A DNA stretch of 64,000 bases from Paramecium sonneborni (GCA_905182985.1 CAJJDN010000085.1:193296-257295); one strand, 5' to 3'; counted from the stretch's first letter, positions 13,858 to 27,765 are shown. The notes: generated from the letters alone by a model not told the origin. Made by a program: numbers and translations.

Positions 13858-15593
13858 TCATTGAATATTATGAGTTAATGTTATTTTCTATTTTTCTAAA
13901 TGCTCTTTTAATATAATGAGATAATCATTTATATGTTGTAAAACGTAATCTCGCTTTGTTTGATATAAATCTTAATCTTTTTCTTATTCTTCCAAAAAGG
14001 CTTTTATCTTTGTTTATATCAAACCTGAAATAAATGCTAGAGTATCAGGTAAATTTTCTAATTATAATATATAATGCATTTTTACATTATTATATATAAT
14101 CTAATTGTATTTATTGATCAATTATTTAATTTTCTAAAATTTACAATTATTCAAATGTAGATGGTTATTATTTATTTAATTAATTTTTCTACCTCGGAAC
14201 CTTTACTTATTTTAATTCAATGCCTTCAAATTAATTATTTATTTCGTTCAGAGTATAAATTTATTATTTAAGATCTTCTTTTTCCTTTAAAATATATTCC
14301 TTTTCAATTTATTATTAAGATAATTCCTCTGACAATCTTTAAACTTAATCTCCAAGTTTTTTTTTTTAAATATGCTATTGATCCAACTCAACTACCAAAT
14401 TTTACATTGTTTCATGAAATGATTATTTTTATTTACTGTAATTTAAACATTTGTTATCTAATTCATTAATTTTTTATTTTAATTTTATTATTTCACTCTT
14501 TTTCTTTTAGTTTTCTCCTTTGCTCTTTTCTACAATTTTTTAAGTTTCCTAATCTTATTTAATTTTTTCAATTTCAAATTTTTGTAATTTATCTCTTATT
14601 TCATCTATTTCTTTAACTTTATAATTCAATTTAATATTAAGATTTTCTAATTCATTAATTTTTTTCAATAATTATACCCTTTCTTAAATTATTTCTTCTA
14701 ATTAATTACATTTTTCCTAATACTATTTATTTATTTATTCATTTTATATATAAAATCCTTACTTTTTATCTTCATATTATTACTTTATTTAAGCAATCAT
14801 CTTTTCTAAATTATCTTAAGTTTCTTAACATTAAGTTTATGATTAACCAAAGTTATTAGATAGCTTCTGATTTTCAAATAAAGTCTAATTTAATTTCATC
14901 TAAATTTCATCTATTTGATTAATTAACTATATTTTCTATTAATTTAAATCCTTTAATAACAAAATTCTTTACCTAATTTAACTCTTTTAATTTACATATT
15001 TCATCCTCCAAATATTAAATTTTATTCTACCATTAAAGAGAAGTTTATTAATTTTCTTATAATTACTTTATTGAAGCTTCAATTTCCTTTTCTAAAAAAT
15101 TAACTCTTTTATTATGATCCTAATTCAAAAGAAAAGTTTTATCATTTAATCCTTAAATTTCTTATTTGAGAGTTAAAATTTTATTATCTTTTTCAATTAT
15201 ATTATTTTATAATTCTAATAATTACTAGCTTAAGCTTTAAATCTCAATTTCATCTTTCTCAGCTTTTTTATTAATTTTTCTTAAAAGAAGTTCAAATTAA
15301 ATATTTTATGATTCTGATTTTTTTAAATTACTCTCCAATTCAGCCCCTAACATTATTTAAATAAATACTCCAATTTCTAATCTCAATCAATTATGTTGTT
15401 CTTTCTGATTCAATATTTTAAAATTTAATATGTAATTATTATATTTCTTTTTACAATTTTTTTTCAACTTAATGCAATCTCTAAAAAATATTGAATTTTA
15501 TACAGCATTCTCAGCTTAAAGAGATTTTAGTAATTTGTTTTACTTTTAGAATTCTTCTTCAGATCTAATTATTTCAATATCTTCTTCACTCAT
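13858..15593 (-). CDS. coiled-coil protein, 546 aa
   Basis: Four introns (15481-15503, 15347-15368, 14951-14972, 14058-14085) restore one frame of 547 codons ending at TGA 13858-13860. Almost the whole protein is predicted by eye to be coiled coil: long runs of Glu, Lys, Gln, Asn and Leu in heptad spacing with few Pro or Gly. The last 80 residues are different: NLPDTLAFISGLIQTKIKAF then LEEQEKDQDLYQTKRDYVL, a short helical tail. There is no signal peptide or membrane helix. Such proteins are common in the ciliate cortex and basal bodies, but nothing here fixes a family. The gene starts 23 nt from the divergent WD40 gene start at 15617. Confidence 0.8.
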
Positions 15594-15616
15594 TTAAAGA
15601 ATTATTTTATTAAAAA

Positions 15617-17177
15617 ATGGATGAATTAGAAAAGAAATATTAAGATCAAATTAATACTTTATAAAAGGCTATAAAGACATAGAATGAAGTACTTATCAAT
15701 AAGATTTAAACAATCATAAATTAATCGACTTTGGAAGTTTTTTAAACTCTTGATAGAAACTTTGCTGAGTTTAGATAGAATTATAGAGAAATAAGAGACT
15801 TTAAAGAATAAAACATTCAATTTGTTAATTATGAATACTTATGGGAAGAAATTTAGAACTATGCAAACTTAAATTTGAGAAGTAATCACAATATTTTAAT
15901 AATGAATAGCTTTGAGAGAATAAATTTCAAATTCAATTGGTGGTTTATAAGAGAATAAATAAGCTACAAATGATGATTAATAGGTATCTTCATTATTAGA
16001 TGTTATGTAACTATTATTAAAGGCTGCAGAATTATACATGAAAAATTTAAAAGAGGCCGTATCATTACCTAATCCTATAGCTTTAAAAGATAAATTCAAA
16101 TAAATATAGTAAGAAGTTGGAGGATTTAAAGATGGAAGAATAGGCAGAACATCAAATCAAATTGATAGTATCTCCTATAAAGAAAGTTAAATGCTTAATT
16201 GTAGTTAAATATTTGACATATTTCCATTGTTGAATAAAAATTAAATGTTAGTTGCAACATATGAAAATGAATTATTTTTATATGATACAAGTTTGAATTC
16301 ATTAATACAAAAAATTGATTCAATGAGATTTGTACCATGTTCTTGTTTACAATTGTTTAAATTGAATGGAAAAAATTTAATACCTTCAAATTTAATGTTA
16401 TTAGGTGGAAGTGAGTTCGATCCAAATATTTATTTGTTTGATTTATATTTTGGTAAAAAAATACAAACTTTTCCAGGACATGAGAAAAGTGTTAGATTTT
16501 TATGTTAATTGGGAGATATAAATACATTTGTAAGTTTAGGAAGAGATTCTAAAATGTTTTTTTGGAATTTAATAAAAGGAGAACCTCATTAAATATTATC
16601 AATTCCAACAATTGAAATAATTGAAATGTAATTATAGGTATCTACGAAATGTATATATACATTAAGTATAGATGGTAGAATTTGTATTATAAAAATATTT
16701 GATGATTTAAAAACTTTTCAAAAAGGAGAAATTGTAAATTTAATTGAACTTGCTTAAACATCAAGTTTATCTTAGATGATAATTGAAGAAAAATTAAGAG
16801 TAATATCTTTTAGTAATGGATGGTTAACTGGTTAGAATTCAATTAGAATTTATGATGAGATTCCTTTGTAAACAGCAAGAAAAATGAAGAAAATGTTAGA
16901 AATAGGATTGGAGAGTGAAATTTCATAATTAAATACTATAATAGCAAAAGATTAATTGATAGTTATAAGTATTGATAAGAATAATGGAAAATTAAAAGCA
17001 TTTTTAAATGGATAAATATTAGATATAAGCTATAATGGATTATAAGAGAATGATAAATAGAATAAATAGTCAAGATGGAATATCAAGTTATTTATAATTA
17101 ATGGATAAATAAATTTACTAAAATTTGGAGAAAGCAATGAAATACAGATTTTTTTATTAAAATATAAATAAATTTGA
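15617..17177 (+). CDS. WD40-repeat protein with N-terminal coiled coil
   Basis: 510 aa with one 28-nt intron (15882-15909). Residues 1-95 form a short coiled coil (MDELEKKYQDQINTLQKAI). From about residue 200 there are WD40-like blades: LVATYENELFLYD, LMLLGGSEFDPNIYLFD followed by FPGHEKSVRFLCQ (typical GH...x-V step), VSLGRDSKMFFWNL, then weaker blades such as TLSIDGRICIIKIF. WD40 propellers serve as protein-binding platforms. The repeats are degenerate and I count about five to seven, so the propeller may be completed by divergent blades. The family is not recognised. Confidence 0.82.
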
Positions 17178-17224
17178 ATAAATAAAATTATATATCATAA
17201 TATAAATAAAATATATAAATAACA

Positions 17225-17889
17225 ATGAGTAATAAACTTAAAAGCCATAATTTAAATGGCTATCATCAAAATAGATTGGATTAATCTTTTAACAATGTGA
17301 ATATCACTTTTATGACCACCCTTAGAGCCCCTATTTAATATACTGATCTAAATAAAACTGTTCATTATATTCCAAGTTGTTTTGGTAGACAAACCCATTC
17401 AACAGAAAAATGTCATACAACTAAAGATATAGAAAAATTAGCAATTATGTCAATAGTATCATATTGATCTAAATTGAGTATGAACATTTGATAAGAAATA
17501 GAATAGGAATTAAACCACTTCTAGATACTGTTATTTTTGAAACCACTCTTCGAAGTAATTAAAAACGTTCAATCTCATTAAATTAAAAATTTAAACCACA
17601 AAAATAAATTAACAAAGAAAGAATTATATTACCATATGTATTTAAAGATCCTTTTATTGAAATTAAAAAAAGAATATAAATTCATTTATCCATTGTCTTA
17701 AAGAAGAAGGTTAAGGTACAATTAAACCAGGGTAAGTTGAATGGATTACTTCATTATATTATTTACCATACCTCTTTTACAGAACAAATAAATTAATTTA
17801 TAAATCATAATTGTATTCGTTTCTAATTCTCAATTATTGCTTGCTTATTCTCAATTATTGCTTGCTCATTCTCAATTATTGCTTACTGA
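17225..17889 (+). CDS. orphan protein, about 213 aa
   Basis: ATG 17225 opens a frame that, after a 23-nt intron (17456-17478), stays open to TGA 17887-17889. The sequence is basic and without recognised domains; it includes KTVHYIPSCFGRQTHSTEKC and RIILPYVFKDPFIEIKKRI. The last 25 codons run antisense into the 21-bp minisatellite, and the frame overlaps the 3' end of the giant minus-strand gene by 85 bases. The true 3' end could differ, for example through an undetected last intron. No function can be suggested. Confidence 0.55.
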
Positions 17890-20800
17890 TTCTAAATTAT
17901 TGCTTGCTCATTCTCAATTATTGTTTGCTTATTCTAAATTACTGCTTACTGATTCTCAATTATTGCTTACTGATTCTCAATTATTGCTTACTAATTCTAA
18001 ATTATTGCTTGCTCATTCTCAATTATTGCTTACTGATTCTGAATTGCTGCTTACTGATTCTCAATTATTGCTTACTGATTCTGAATTACTGCTTACTGAT
18101 TCTCAATTCTTGCTTACTGATTCTCAATTATTGCTTACTGATTCTGAATTACTGCTTACTGATTCTCAATTCTTGCTTACTGATTCTCAATTATTGCTTA
18201 CTGATTCTAAATTACTGCTTACTGATTCTAAATTACTGCTTACTTATTCTAAATTACTGCTTACTGATTCTCAATTATTGCTTACTGATTCTAAATTACT
18301 GCTTACTGATTCTAAATTACTGCTTACTTATTCTAAATTTCTGCTTACTTATTCTAAATTACTGCTTACTTATTCTAAATTACTGCTTACTTATTCTAAA
18401 TATCTGCTTACTTATTCTTAACTTCTGCTTACTTATTCTAAATTACTGCTTACTTATTCTAAATTTCTGCTTACTCATTCTATAAAGCTATTTTTTAATT
18501 CTCATAAAGTATGTTATTTAAATAGACATCATATCTTATAGGTTATTATAAAATTTTCCAGTTTTCATATATTGACTTAAATTTTTTCCTTAAATTATGC
18601 TTCTTCTTAAGCTTCTCCTTAACATAATTTTCCTCTAAAAAAAGAGATACCTTTTATCGGTATAATTAGATAAAAAAATAGATAAAAAAAAATAAATTGA
18701 ATACAAAAAGAATGATGATTTTTGGTAAGTTTGTAAATCCAATATCTTTCTAATTAAAAAGGGCAGAGATAACATATGAAAGAATAATTAAATTGTTAGA
18801 TATTTCGTCCAGTTTATTTATTAATTACCATTTATATGGATATTACTTATTTGAGCCAAACAGACTCTATTGACTAAACATGATTAAGGAAAGACAAAAA
18901 ATTGGGATCAAAAAAAACTAAAAATATCTAATAAATTATTTACCAATGTTTCATTCATGGATAATAAAATAAATGTTAACAATTTAATTTATCTGAATAT
19001 AAATTATATGATAAATGCCTTTTTAGAATAATTTGAGTAAATAATTCCAATTCTGTTCAAGACTTTTAAATTTTTATATTTGGTAGGAACAAATTTAAAA
19101 TAAATATAAACACAAAATATAATTGGTGCTAATACAACTCCAATTAAAATTAAAAGAATAAGATTATATCTCCAATTATAATTATCATCAAATTGATAAG
19201 ATATATTTGAGTAATTGTACTTAGTTCCTGATATTTTTCTATAATTAATTAAATTAATTAGTTCAATTAAATAGCCAGGCTAAATATAAATAAAAACTAA
19301 TATTATGAAATTAAAAAAGGAGAAAATGTTCTTATTTCTTAATTTGAAGATAAAAAAAATACATAAACTTCCACCCAAAATTATTGATAGAGAATATAAA
19401 ATTACATAGTATAGATTATCCTCAGAAATGCATTATAGATGTATTTTTAAACTAAATGCAGGCATAGCCATAGAATTGAAGGCTATAAAAGTATTGAAAT
19501 TCTTGTCTTCTAAATTTAAAAACCTTAAAAATGAAAGGAATTACAAATGGTTTATTAATATCATTAAAACAAAAGGAAATCTTTATATAAAAGATTTTTT
19601 AGCTCTTAATTTAAGTATTTTATCTAAAAAATACAAAATATTTTTTTCTTAACTTTTAAGTGCAATATACGCCAAAATCAAGATAATGATAATTTATGTA
19701 ATAATCACTAAAGGGTCTACTAAATATATTGTACAGGTATCACATTTTTGGCATTCAGAATGCCAATTTAAAAAATAACTGTCTTCCCAAATAATAGAAT
19801 GGATATCACAATTTTCACATAAAGCTCCTATTGATCCTGTTGTACATAGTTAATTTCCCACATTAAAACCTCCAATACATTTATCCATTTTTTTAATGCA
19901 AGATTCAACTTAATCATTATATGGATCAGGTCTCCAAAAACCCTCATATAAATATATATGAAATCCAGTTGTGTTTTTCATTTTAGATTCATCTATTCTA
20001 AAACATGATGTATTTTATTTTAAAGAGTAGTAATTCTTTGGACAAACTACACACATTTACCTTAATTCAATATAATATTCTCCAAGTCGACAATGTAGTG
20101 GTTAAAATTTGATTATTACAAAATATTATTTTTTTTAATATTCCTTAAATGAATAAGGATATTCATCAACATAAACTGGCTATTTAATATGACTACTTAA
20201 TAGAGTGAGATTTATGTTTTTATTCAAGTTTGGATTAAAACAAATAGAAATATCAGATAATTAGAAACCCTATATTACATTATCAAATTATGTAGTATAT
20301 TTTTTAATAATACTTGAACTATTAGAAATAGGATAAATTTCACAATTTTGTTATTGTATTGTGTTGTTATCAAAAGTATCTGTAAAATATGTTAAAGTAG
20401 CAGGATATTAATATTTCATTTCTAATTATTCTTCATCTAAATACTAGATTTAAATGCTTTGATTTTTATAAGTACTTAATTTATATCCACTTTGCATGAT
20501 AATAGGAGATGCAACAAATTCAATTCCATTTTCTAATTAAATAATTGTTTGTTTAATTTAATCAACTAAAATAGCCATTTATTATGGAGATGTATTAATA
20601 TTGTTACCAAACATGGTAGCATTATTTCTAGTAATTTGATTTCCTGCCCTAGTTAAATTATTTATATAAACTCCTTATAGAGTTATACATCCACCAATAG
20701 AAGCTTTATTATAAAAGCAATTAGATTAAGCCATATTGATACGTTATTGGATTTAAGATTCAAAGTAAATGCAACCTCCTCTACCTGAAGCATAATTTTA

Positions 20801-23800
20801 AGTACAATATGCATTAGTAAGATTGGTTGTTAATTCATATATAGATAAACCACATCCATGCATACAAGTATTATTTTAAATGAATAATTATTTAATTAGT
20901 ATATGTGATAAATAGGATGGATTTGGGACAACATATTAAAAGTATTCTTCTTAATTTTCTAATATTCTTTAATTTTATTGATTTTCTTAATTTTCTAATA
21001 TTCTTTGATTTTATTGATTTTCTAATATTCTTTGATTTTATTGATAAATTTAAAATAATTCAATTGAAGGTAATATTCCTGTATATTTAATTATAGCTTC
21101 TTTTGTCAAATTAGATTTGATTGTAAAATTATATAATAAATCTTAAGTTTTCTATATTTTAAAATAAGATTCAGTTGTTATTGTAAAACAACCATAATAA
21201 GATGTCAATGTATCAGTACATCTACATTAATCAATTAAAACAGATTATTATAATGCTATATTTGAAACTCTAACAATCTAAACTAAACCATGTATACATT
21301 CTGTACAGAATATTTTATTGATTAAAATACTTTTTAAAGTTAGAAAAGTCTATGGAGTAATCATATCAATCATCATTAATGAAGGTCGAATCTAAATATA
21401 TGAGAAATCAACTCTTATTTATAGTATTAAACAAATTAATTCTTTTGTTTTAGGTAAACATTTAATATTTTCTAAACTGATTGAAGATATATTTGCAAAT
21501 TTAACAGTATCAATAATAACTTTATTTTAGATAGGTTCTATAATCTCAATTGACGGATTAAATGATAAAATCTAATTTTAAATAATAATTTGAGATAATT
21601 TTATAAGTGATGGATTTTTAATGGATAAGAAACCTTAATATATTAACCCTTATGATTTGACATTAACTAAAATGATTTCTCCATAATCTTATTCAATAGC
21701 AGATGTTCTTGTTAAAAATAAATATTTTTCTGTTTCTTAGATTTCTCCCAATTAACTAAAAAAGTTTTCATAATTTTCTTAGTTAGCTTCAATATTAATA
21801 TTAACCATTTTAGTTTATTAAGTCTAATTTTAATTCATATCATAAGTAAGTTTTAAGATAGTTCCACTTAAGGATAAACAATTAGAAAATGATGAGTCTT
21901 ATATAAATAATTACTATTAAGATTATAAACTTAAAATATAAATAGCACCTCCTTCTTATCTTGAAACACAATCTTCAAAATTTGATTAGATAATTGTCAT
22001 ATTTAATTGAGATGCTCTAGAATCAACATAAAGGCATCCTCCTTTAGAATCAAAAGAACTATTTAATAAAGTTCTTGAGACTTTAAAAGAAGTATTCTTT
22101 ATTAATATCTGTCCTTCTTTTAATGCTCTTATGTAAATACTTCCTCCTTATTTAGCAGTTGAATTTTAAAATGTACAATTATCCACTATTGCTTAATATG
22201 ATAATATCATTAAATGTCCACCTTCAGTATTTAAATCTTTATCTGAATTTAATTAAGATAATTGATCATTATTATTTGCCATAATAACATTTCTAATATT
22301 TTGAATACCTGCTTCTAAATATAAAGTAGCTGCATATCCTTCAACTGAATTGAATAACCATTTACTATTCATTAATTCCAACTTTCCTAAACTACTTTAT
22401 AATAAAAAAGTTGGATTACTTGGACTAAGACTTCCTGGTATCTTCATAAAATGCTTATTTGATAAAAACTACATATAACTTAATTACAATATTTAAGATT
22501 ATGTAGATTATATTATTATAGCAGATGATGGAATTCCAGGTTATGTTGTTGTTACTGTACAATATTATACTAAAATTTATTCTAGTTTTATTAATTCTTC
22601 ATAATCTTTTGTTGTTGTATTATATATTAAATTATTCCAAGATGATATACCTATAAATGAATTGTCTTATGCATTCAAATTCTATAATTTTACATTAAAT
22701 AATCTCACTGATTTATATGGGTTATCAATAAACAAACAATAATTATTCTTAATAAATACATTTTTAACTTAATGACAATGAATGTTTTAAAATTTACTCT
22801 TCCAAACTTAATCAACATATAAGATTGATAAATTTGAATTTTCTACACTCAAAAAATCCTAAACAAATACTGAATAACTCTTCTCTATTTTTATTGCTGC
22901 ACTTGTTGTTGCATTCATTATTTTAACATCAAATCCTTAAGTATTTATTTAAAAGATTTCAATATTTTTAATTGTAATATTGATAGGAATATCATAAACA
23001 TTTTTTATTTTAGTAATTGATATTAAACATTAAGGAGTTGAACATATAACTTATTCAAATTTTATTGATTCTATCTAAAGTTTCAAACTTAATTAATTAG
23101 GTCCAATCAATGGATTAGATTATAATTCATGTTATGTTTAAATCATTCTTCCTTTTGAACTAAATTAAGTATTCTTAACAGAACTATTTGCAATTTCAAT
23201 ATTTGTAATATGAAATAAGTTTGTATGATTCACAAATGAATTTAATATATTAAATTAAAATACAGTAATCTTTTCCATATTATTAAAATTAACAATTCCT
23301 ATAGAATGATTAAATCTTGTATTATTTACTATTAAATTTTTAATTTAAATAAATCCATTTAAACTATTTTTCACTGTTGTGCTAAGAAATCCTGCTCCAT
23401 TAACAAAATATACATCATTAAAACTGACTGATTAAATATTAATCTTAATATTTATTTAAGCCTTTTTTATTACATTACATTATTTTAAATCAAATATAGC
23501 TTATTCTTCAAATCCAAGATCAAAGAATCTAACATTATTAATGTTAAAGTTAAAATATGGAAATGTCATGTTTTAATCATATAAAAATTCAAATAATCTC
23601 TATTTAATATTTGTATCTTGCAATATCAAGTAATTTAAAGATTAAATGACAACATTGTTAAAGAATAAATCATATGTATTTGTAAATATGAAATAGAATG
23701 GAGTAAACTTTTTCTTTAATATTGACATTTAACTATAAGGAGTTGTATAGAGATTTTTATCAGAATAAAATTTGGATGCAGCATAATTGTAGATAGTAAT

Positions 23801-26542
23801 ATTCTATAAATTAATGATTAGACCATCATTTAAAATAAATTACAAACTGAATGGTTAGAAAAGTTTTTTAATTTATGGGAACAAATCACAATCAACAGCT
23901 GGTTAAATGTTGATTCCGGTTATGGTAATTTTTGAGAAATATTCAAAATAAATATTACTTTAAACATACCAATTAATTCTTTCATTATTTTCCACTTAAA
24001 TATTAAGTTCTATTGATTGAGCTGATAATACTTATTTTTTAATATCAGTAGTAAAGTAAGTATCTTTTTGAAAGTAACAACTTTTAAAATCTGATTTAAA
24101 ATTAAGATTAATTATTATCTTATTACTAATATTAAAATTTAATTCTTAATATAATTTTGTAACATTTAAGATATCTTATTTTGAATCATCATTTTTGTAT
24201 GATTTAGTTTCAAGAATGATTGTAGCATTTTTAGATAATGATTTATCTATTGATAAATTATCATTTTTTTAATTTTAATATAGATTGTTAATTTTCCAAA
24301 GTAATTTATCTTCTTGTTAATTAATTGAACAATCAGCAATCACATCAATAATATATTTTCGTTCTTTTGTGATATCACTTTTAATGCATCTACCAAATTC
24401 AGTAATTAAATGTAATTGATCATCTCCATCACATTTAAAAGCTAAAGTGGAATAAATTTAATTTTCAAATGAAGGATTATAAAATCTATTTAATTGATTA
24501 ATTTCATTTTAATTCCTAACTCTGCATCCAATAGTTGCATCAGGACAATCAATACAATCATTACCATCTTCAGAAGAACTTCTTATTTTATCTTTAATAC
24601 ATTAATCACAAAATCCTTTGTTCCCTTTAGCTAAAAAATCTTTACATTTTTTTCCACCTTTTTCACATTTCCTTAAATCCTCATTCAAAAATGGTCCAAT
24701 CTTATAATTATTTGAATTCTCTATATTTTCATCTTTATTCTCAACTTTATCTTCAGGTATACATTAATAACAAAATGGACCATATATTATATTATCTTTA
24801 GAATCCTCATCATAATAACTATCATAATATTCTGGATGATGAACAACATTTAATGTTAAAGTATAACATTTAAGACAATAATCATCAGCTGAACAAGACT
24901 TACATTTCTTAGTTACACTATCAACATAATATCCAACTTTACAAATTTAACATCGATAATAATCTTTTTATTAAATACATGATTCACAATTTGGATCTTA
25001 TAAGATTTCCCCACAACCCTTCTTACAAACCCATACTTAATTTGTTTAATTTTAGTATAGAATATAATCCTATTAACATTTTCTACAATTTTATGTATCA
25101 AACGATCTCTCAAAACTCAAACATCCTTCTTTAGGTTTATTCTGATTATCAAATATTAAACATAGTCCATTCTCAGTTAAATAGTAACCATCTTCACAAA
25201 GAACACATTTTTCCATAAAACCATCTACAAATGATTTTATTAGATACCTTCTAATTATTAAGGCTCAAAATCTACAGACAATGTTGAAAATGGAATTTTG
25301 CTTTACTTTTGAATTTCAGTTTTATGGCATAAAACGCAATGAATTATACTACAATCAGTACATTTTGTTCCTATAGCATTGAAAATTTATAGATAATTTG
25401 AACACTCTCGACATCTTAATACAAATTAAGATTCTAATAATTCTTATGTTTCTAATTTATTTTATGGTTCTACAATCCATAATGGATTTCGGGATGGTCT
25501 AAATTAATAATAACATTACCTTTAATTTAACCAAAAAGAATAATATTCGCAACGTCTACATTTAGTTCCACATTATACACATGATCTTCTATTTAAAGAA
25601 GGAATATAAGTTAATTAAGATGTACTTTCACATTATTCACATCTTTATGCTATTCCATATTTATTAAATAATAAATCAAAAAAAGGTCCTTAATTTTCTT
25701 AAAGATCTTTTGTATATAATCCATCTATATTATTATACTAATCCCATGGTAAAACATTCAAATTTATGCCATTTTTACCAAAATAACAATTTGTGCATTT
25801 TTCAAAACAAGGAATGCATGAAGTACTTGTTTTTAAACTTGATAAAGATTCTCTAGTTATTATTTTACTAAAACCATTGTTACAAATTAAACAAGTATTT
25901 AAATAACATGAATAACAATTCTATGGACAAGGTTCACACATTTAACGTTATTAATTATATGAGTATCCTTCTTTACAACTGAAATACATATTATTAGTAT
26001 CATATTAAAATTCTTATGGTACTAAAAAACAATCCTATGATTTTTCTTTGCAAAAATGATCACACCCTTTGCAATTAATTGTTGTATATTAAATTTTTTC
26101 TGGTTTATTTGCTTAATAAAATTCAACCACATAAAATAATTCTTTAGATAACCTGTCCTTTTTATGATATACTGAGTTATATGTACTATATGTTTTATAA
26201 TCATAACTGCAAACTCTTTTTATATTCCTTTTTATAATCATAAATCATTACCATGTTTGACTATTATCAAGACAATCTCCGCAATATAAATTTTCTAGAT
26301 CTTCCATAAATTGTTAAAAAGGACTATATATTATATAATGTTTAATATTACCATTCTACACAGATTTTTTATCCTGATTTTAATCCTAATATATCATTAT
26401 CTTAAGGTAATTCAAAAACAAAGTAATGAGCTCTACATAATGTGCATTCATCATCTACACAATTATTTTTGTATGAGTCTTTTATTTCATTTAAGACTAT
26501 ACAGAAATTAGTTGACAAAATGATAAATAAAATCCTATACAT
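17805..26542 (-). CDS. giant Cys-rich membrane protein with heptad-repeat tail, about 2,878 aa
   Basis: Four introns (26324-26351, 26228-26251, 25225-25247, 18918-18943) give 8,637 coding bases, an exact multiple of three. Residues 1-20 are a signal peptide (MYRILFIILSTNFCIVLNEI). To about residue 700 there are many CxxC pairs spaced like GCC2/GCC3 or furin-like ciliate surface proteins (CEPCPQNCYSCYLNTCLICN). A long middle rich in Asn, Ile, Ser and Thr resembles beta-helix repeats. Another Cys cluster (HSECQKCDTCTIYLVD) precedes several hydrophobic helices between about 19750 and 18650. Then comes NETLFFLIPIFCLSLIMFSQ, SQQSLFGSNKQYPYKW and a basic cytosolic stretch, and the last 220 residues are the NQQAIIE heptad repeat. 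A surface or contractile-vacuole role is plausible; function is unproven. The signal peptide decides the start. Confidence 0.85.
17815..18482 (-). repeat. 21-bp minisatellite, about 32 copies, coding
   Basis: Tandem 21-bp units; on the plus strand the consensus is roughly ATTCTCAATTATTGCTTACTG, with scattered C/A/G and T/C variants. On the minus strand the unit translates as a seven-residue repeat, consensus NQQAIIE/NKQAVIQ, with no stop in any copy. It forms the C-terminal tail of the giant membrane protein at 17805-26542. A unit of exactly 21 bp preserves both frame and heptad phase, which fits selection for a coiled-coil tail whose length can vary. Confidence 0.9.
20951..21048 (-). repeat. 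internal in-frame tandem repeat (NQQNQRILE)
   Basis: Inside the giant gene, three near-identical 27- to 36-bp units encode repeats of the form NQQNQRILENQE on the minus strand. The units keep the reading frame. This is a second small array in the same gene, in the extracellular part rather than the tail. Confidence 0.75.
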
Positions 26543-27141
26543 TTTAATGAAAAATTTATTCTACAAACTTATAGTATATTCAATACTCAAGCTCAATTAA
26601 ATCTTGAGAAATTATCAACTTCTTATTTGAAATTCATATTATTTCTAAAAGAGTCCATTATAGTAAAAATATTATTATTTTCATCCCTTTTAATAATTAC
26701 TTTTAAAGTATTTTATGAATTAGCAACCAAATATTTTTTTTCTTAATTAAAATTCATTACAGTTTTTAAAATAATAACGACATAATCATCATTTTTAAAA
26801 AACTTATTTATTATTTATAAATCAGAATTTTTATTACTTTAATTTTAATATATATATTATTTATAATTAAATTAAAAATTAGATATTAACAATAATTAAT
26901 ATTGTATGTAGCTTTCTTTAAATAAATCTTCAATAAAGAGTTACTAAAGAAGTAAAAATCATTAATGTGACAGTTTAACTGAAAGAAAAAGAAGAAAAAA
27001 ATCATCAGCTGAAAATTTAATTATTAATACCTACTTAAGTTTTTTGTAAAATAAAGAGTGATTGTAAGGAATTGAAAAAAGGGTATTCAAAAACTTAATT
27101 TATAATAAAACAAAAAAAAGATTCTTATAATAAATTAATTA
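26543..27141. other. upstream region of the giant gene, no gene seen
   Basis: About 600 AT-rich bases between the giant gene start and a weak plus-strand frame. It presumably contains the promoter of the giant gene, but no motif was recognised. Confidence 0.5.
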
Positions 27142-27765
27142 ATGTCTCATTAAGCTTGTATGATAATTAATAAAATTATAAGAATAATTGAAAGTTTTAT
27201 CAATAAATTTATAAACTTTATTGGTTTAAAGAAAAGTCTATTAAAATTGTTAATCAATTTAGAAACATAAACAATTTGAAAACCTATAACCGATATGATT
27301 TTAAATAAAATATATGCATCAAAGAATATATCATGGATGGAAACACATTTAACTCTTGATACTAACATTATTAGAGATATCAATTTTTTAATTGAAAAAA
27401 TCAATGAAGTATAAATCTAAATTGAAGTAGATGGAATTTGATAACTTGAACATAAAGTATCTTATTTGTTTTATTAGATTACAGATGAAATTTATAATTT
27501 AAAAATAGAACAAAATAAAATGAGACATAAAAGAGTCTAAAATCCTAAATTACTGTTTCAATCAAGAATTATGAGAAATAACCAGAGGGTATTGATTTAT
27601 CGAATTAAAAATTTGGAGCATTTCCACTTATTTAAAATAAAAACAAAATCATTCATAATTAGATTTAGACTATAATTAATAATCTCAATATCAAATTTTA
27701 ATATTGAATCATTAACTTTATCTTTTTTATTTTACTAAAAACTAATCAATATTTTGAATTAATGA
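27142..27765 (+). pseudogene. weak 207-codon frame interrupted by two TGA
   Basis: From ATG 27142 one frame continues to TGA 27763-27765 but contains in-frame TGA at 27277-27279 and 27439-27441. No plausible short intron removes either. The translation is Ile/Leu/Lys-rich with no recognised domain. Two stops in 207 codons is only slightly fewer than chance at this composition, so this may be a decayed gene or nothing. It overlaps the 3' end of the RhoGAP gene by 57 bases. Confidence 0.2.

Noticed and set aside
17811..18485. Long standard-code plus-strand ORFs of 224 and 194 aa made of repeated LLILNYC or LLTDSQL units
   Set aside because: They are shadows of the 21-bp minisatellite; the minus-strand frame is continuous with a membrane protein and has the only protein context.
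17459..18625. Minus-strand open frame with repeated SKQQLRI heptads and its own ATG at 18625
   Set aside because: It is the neighbouring frame of the same array; the NQQAIIE frame joins the transmembrane region of the giant gene and ends at a stop just outside the array.
27150..27404. Minus-strand 84-aa hydrophobic standard-code ORF
   Set aside because: Ile/Leu-rich antisense of an AT-rich stretch; no start context, no domain and no ciliate-code extension of note.
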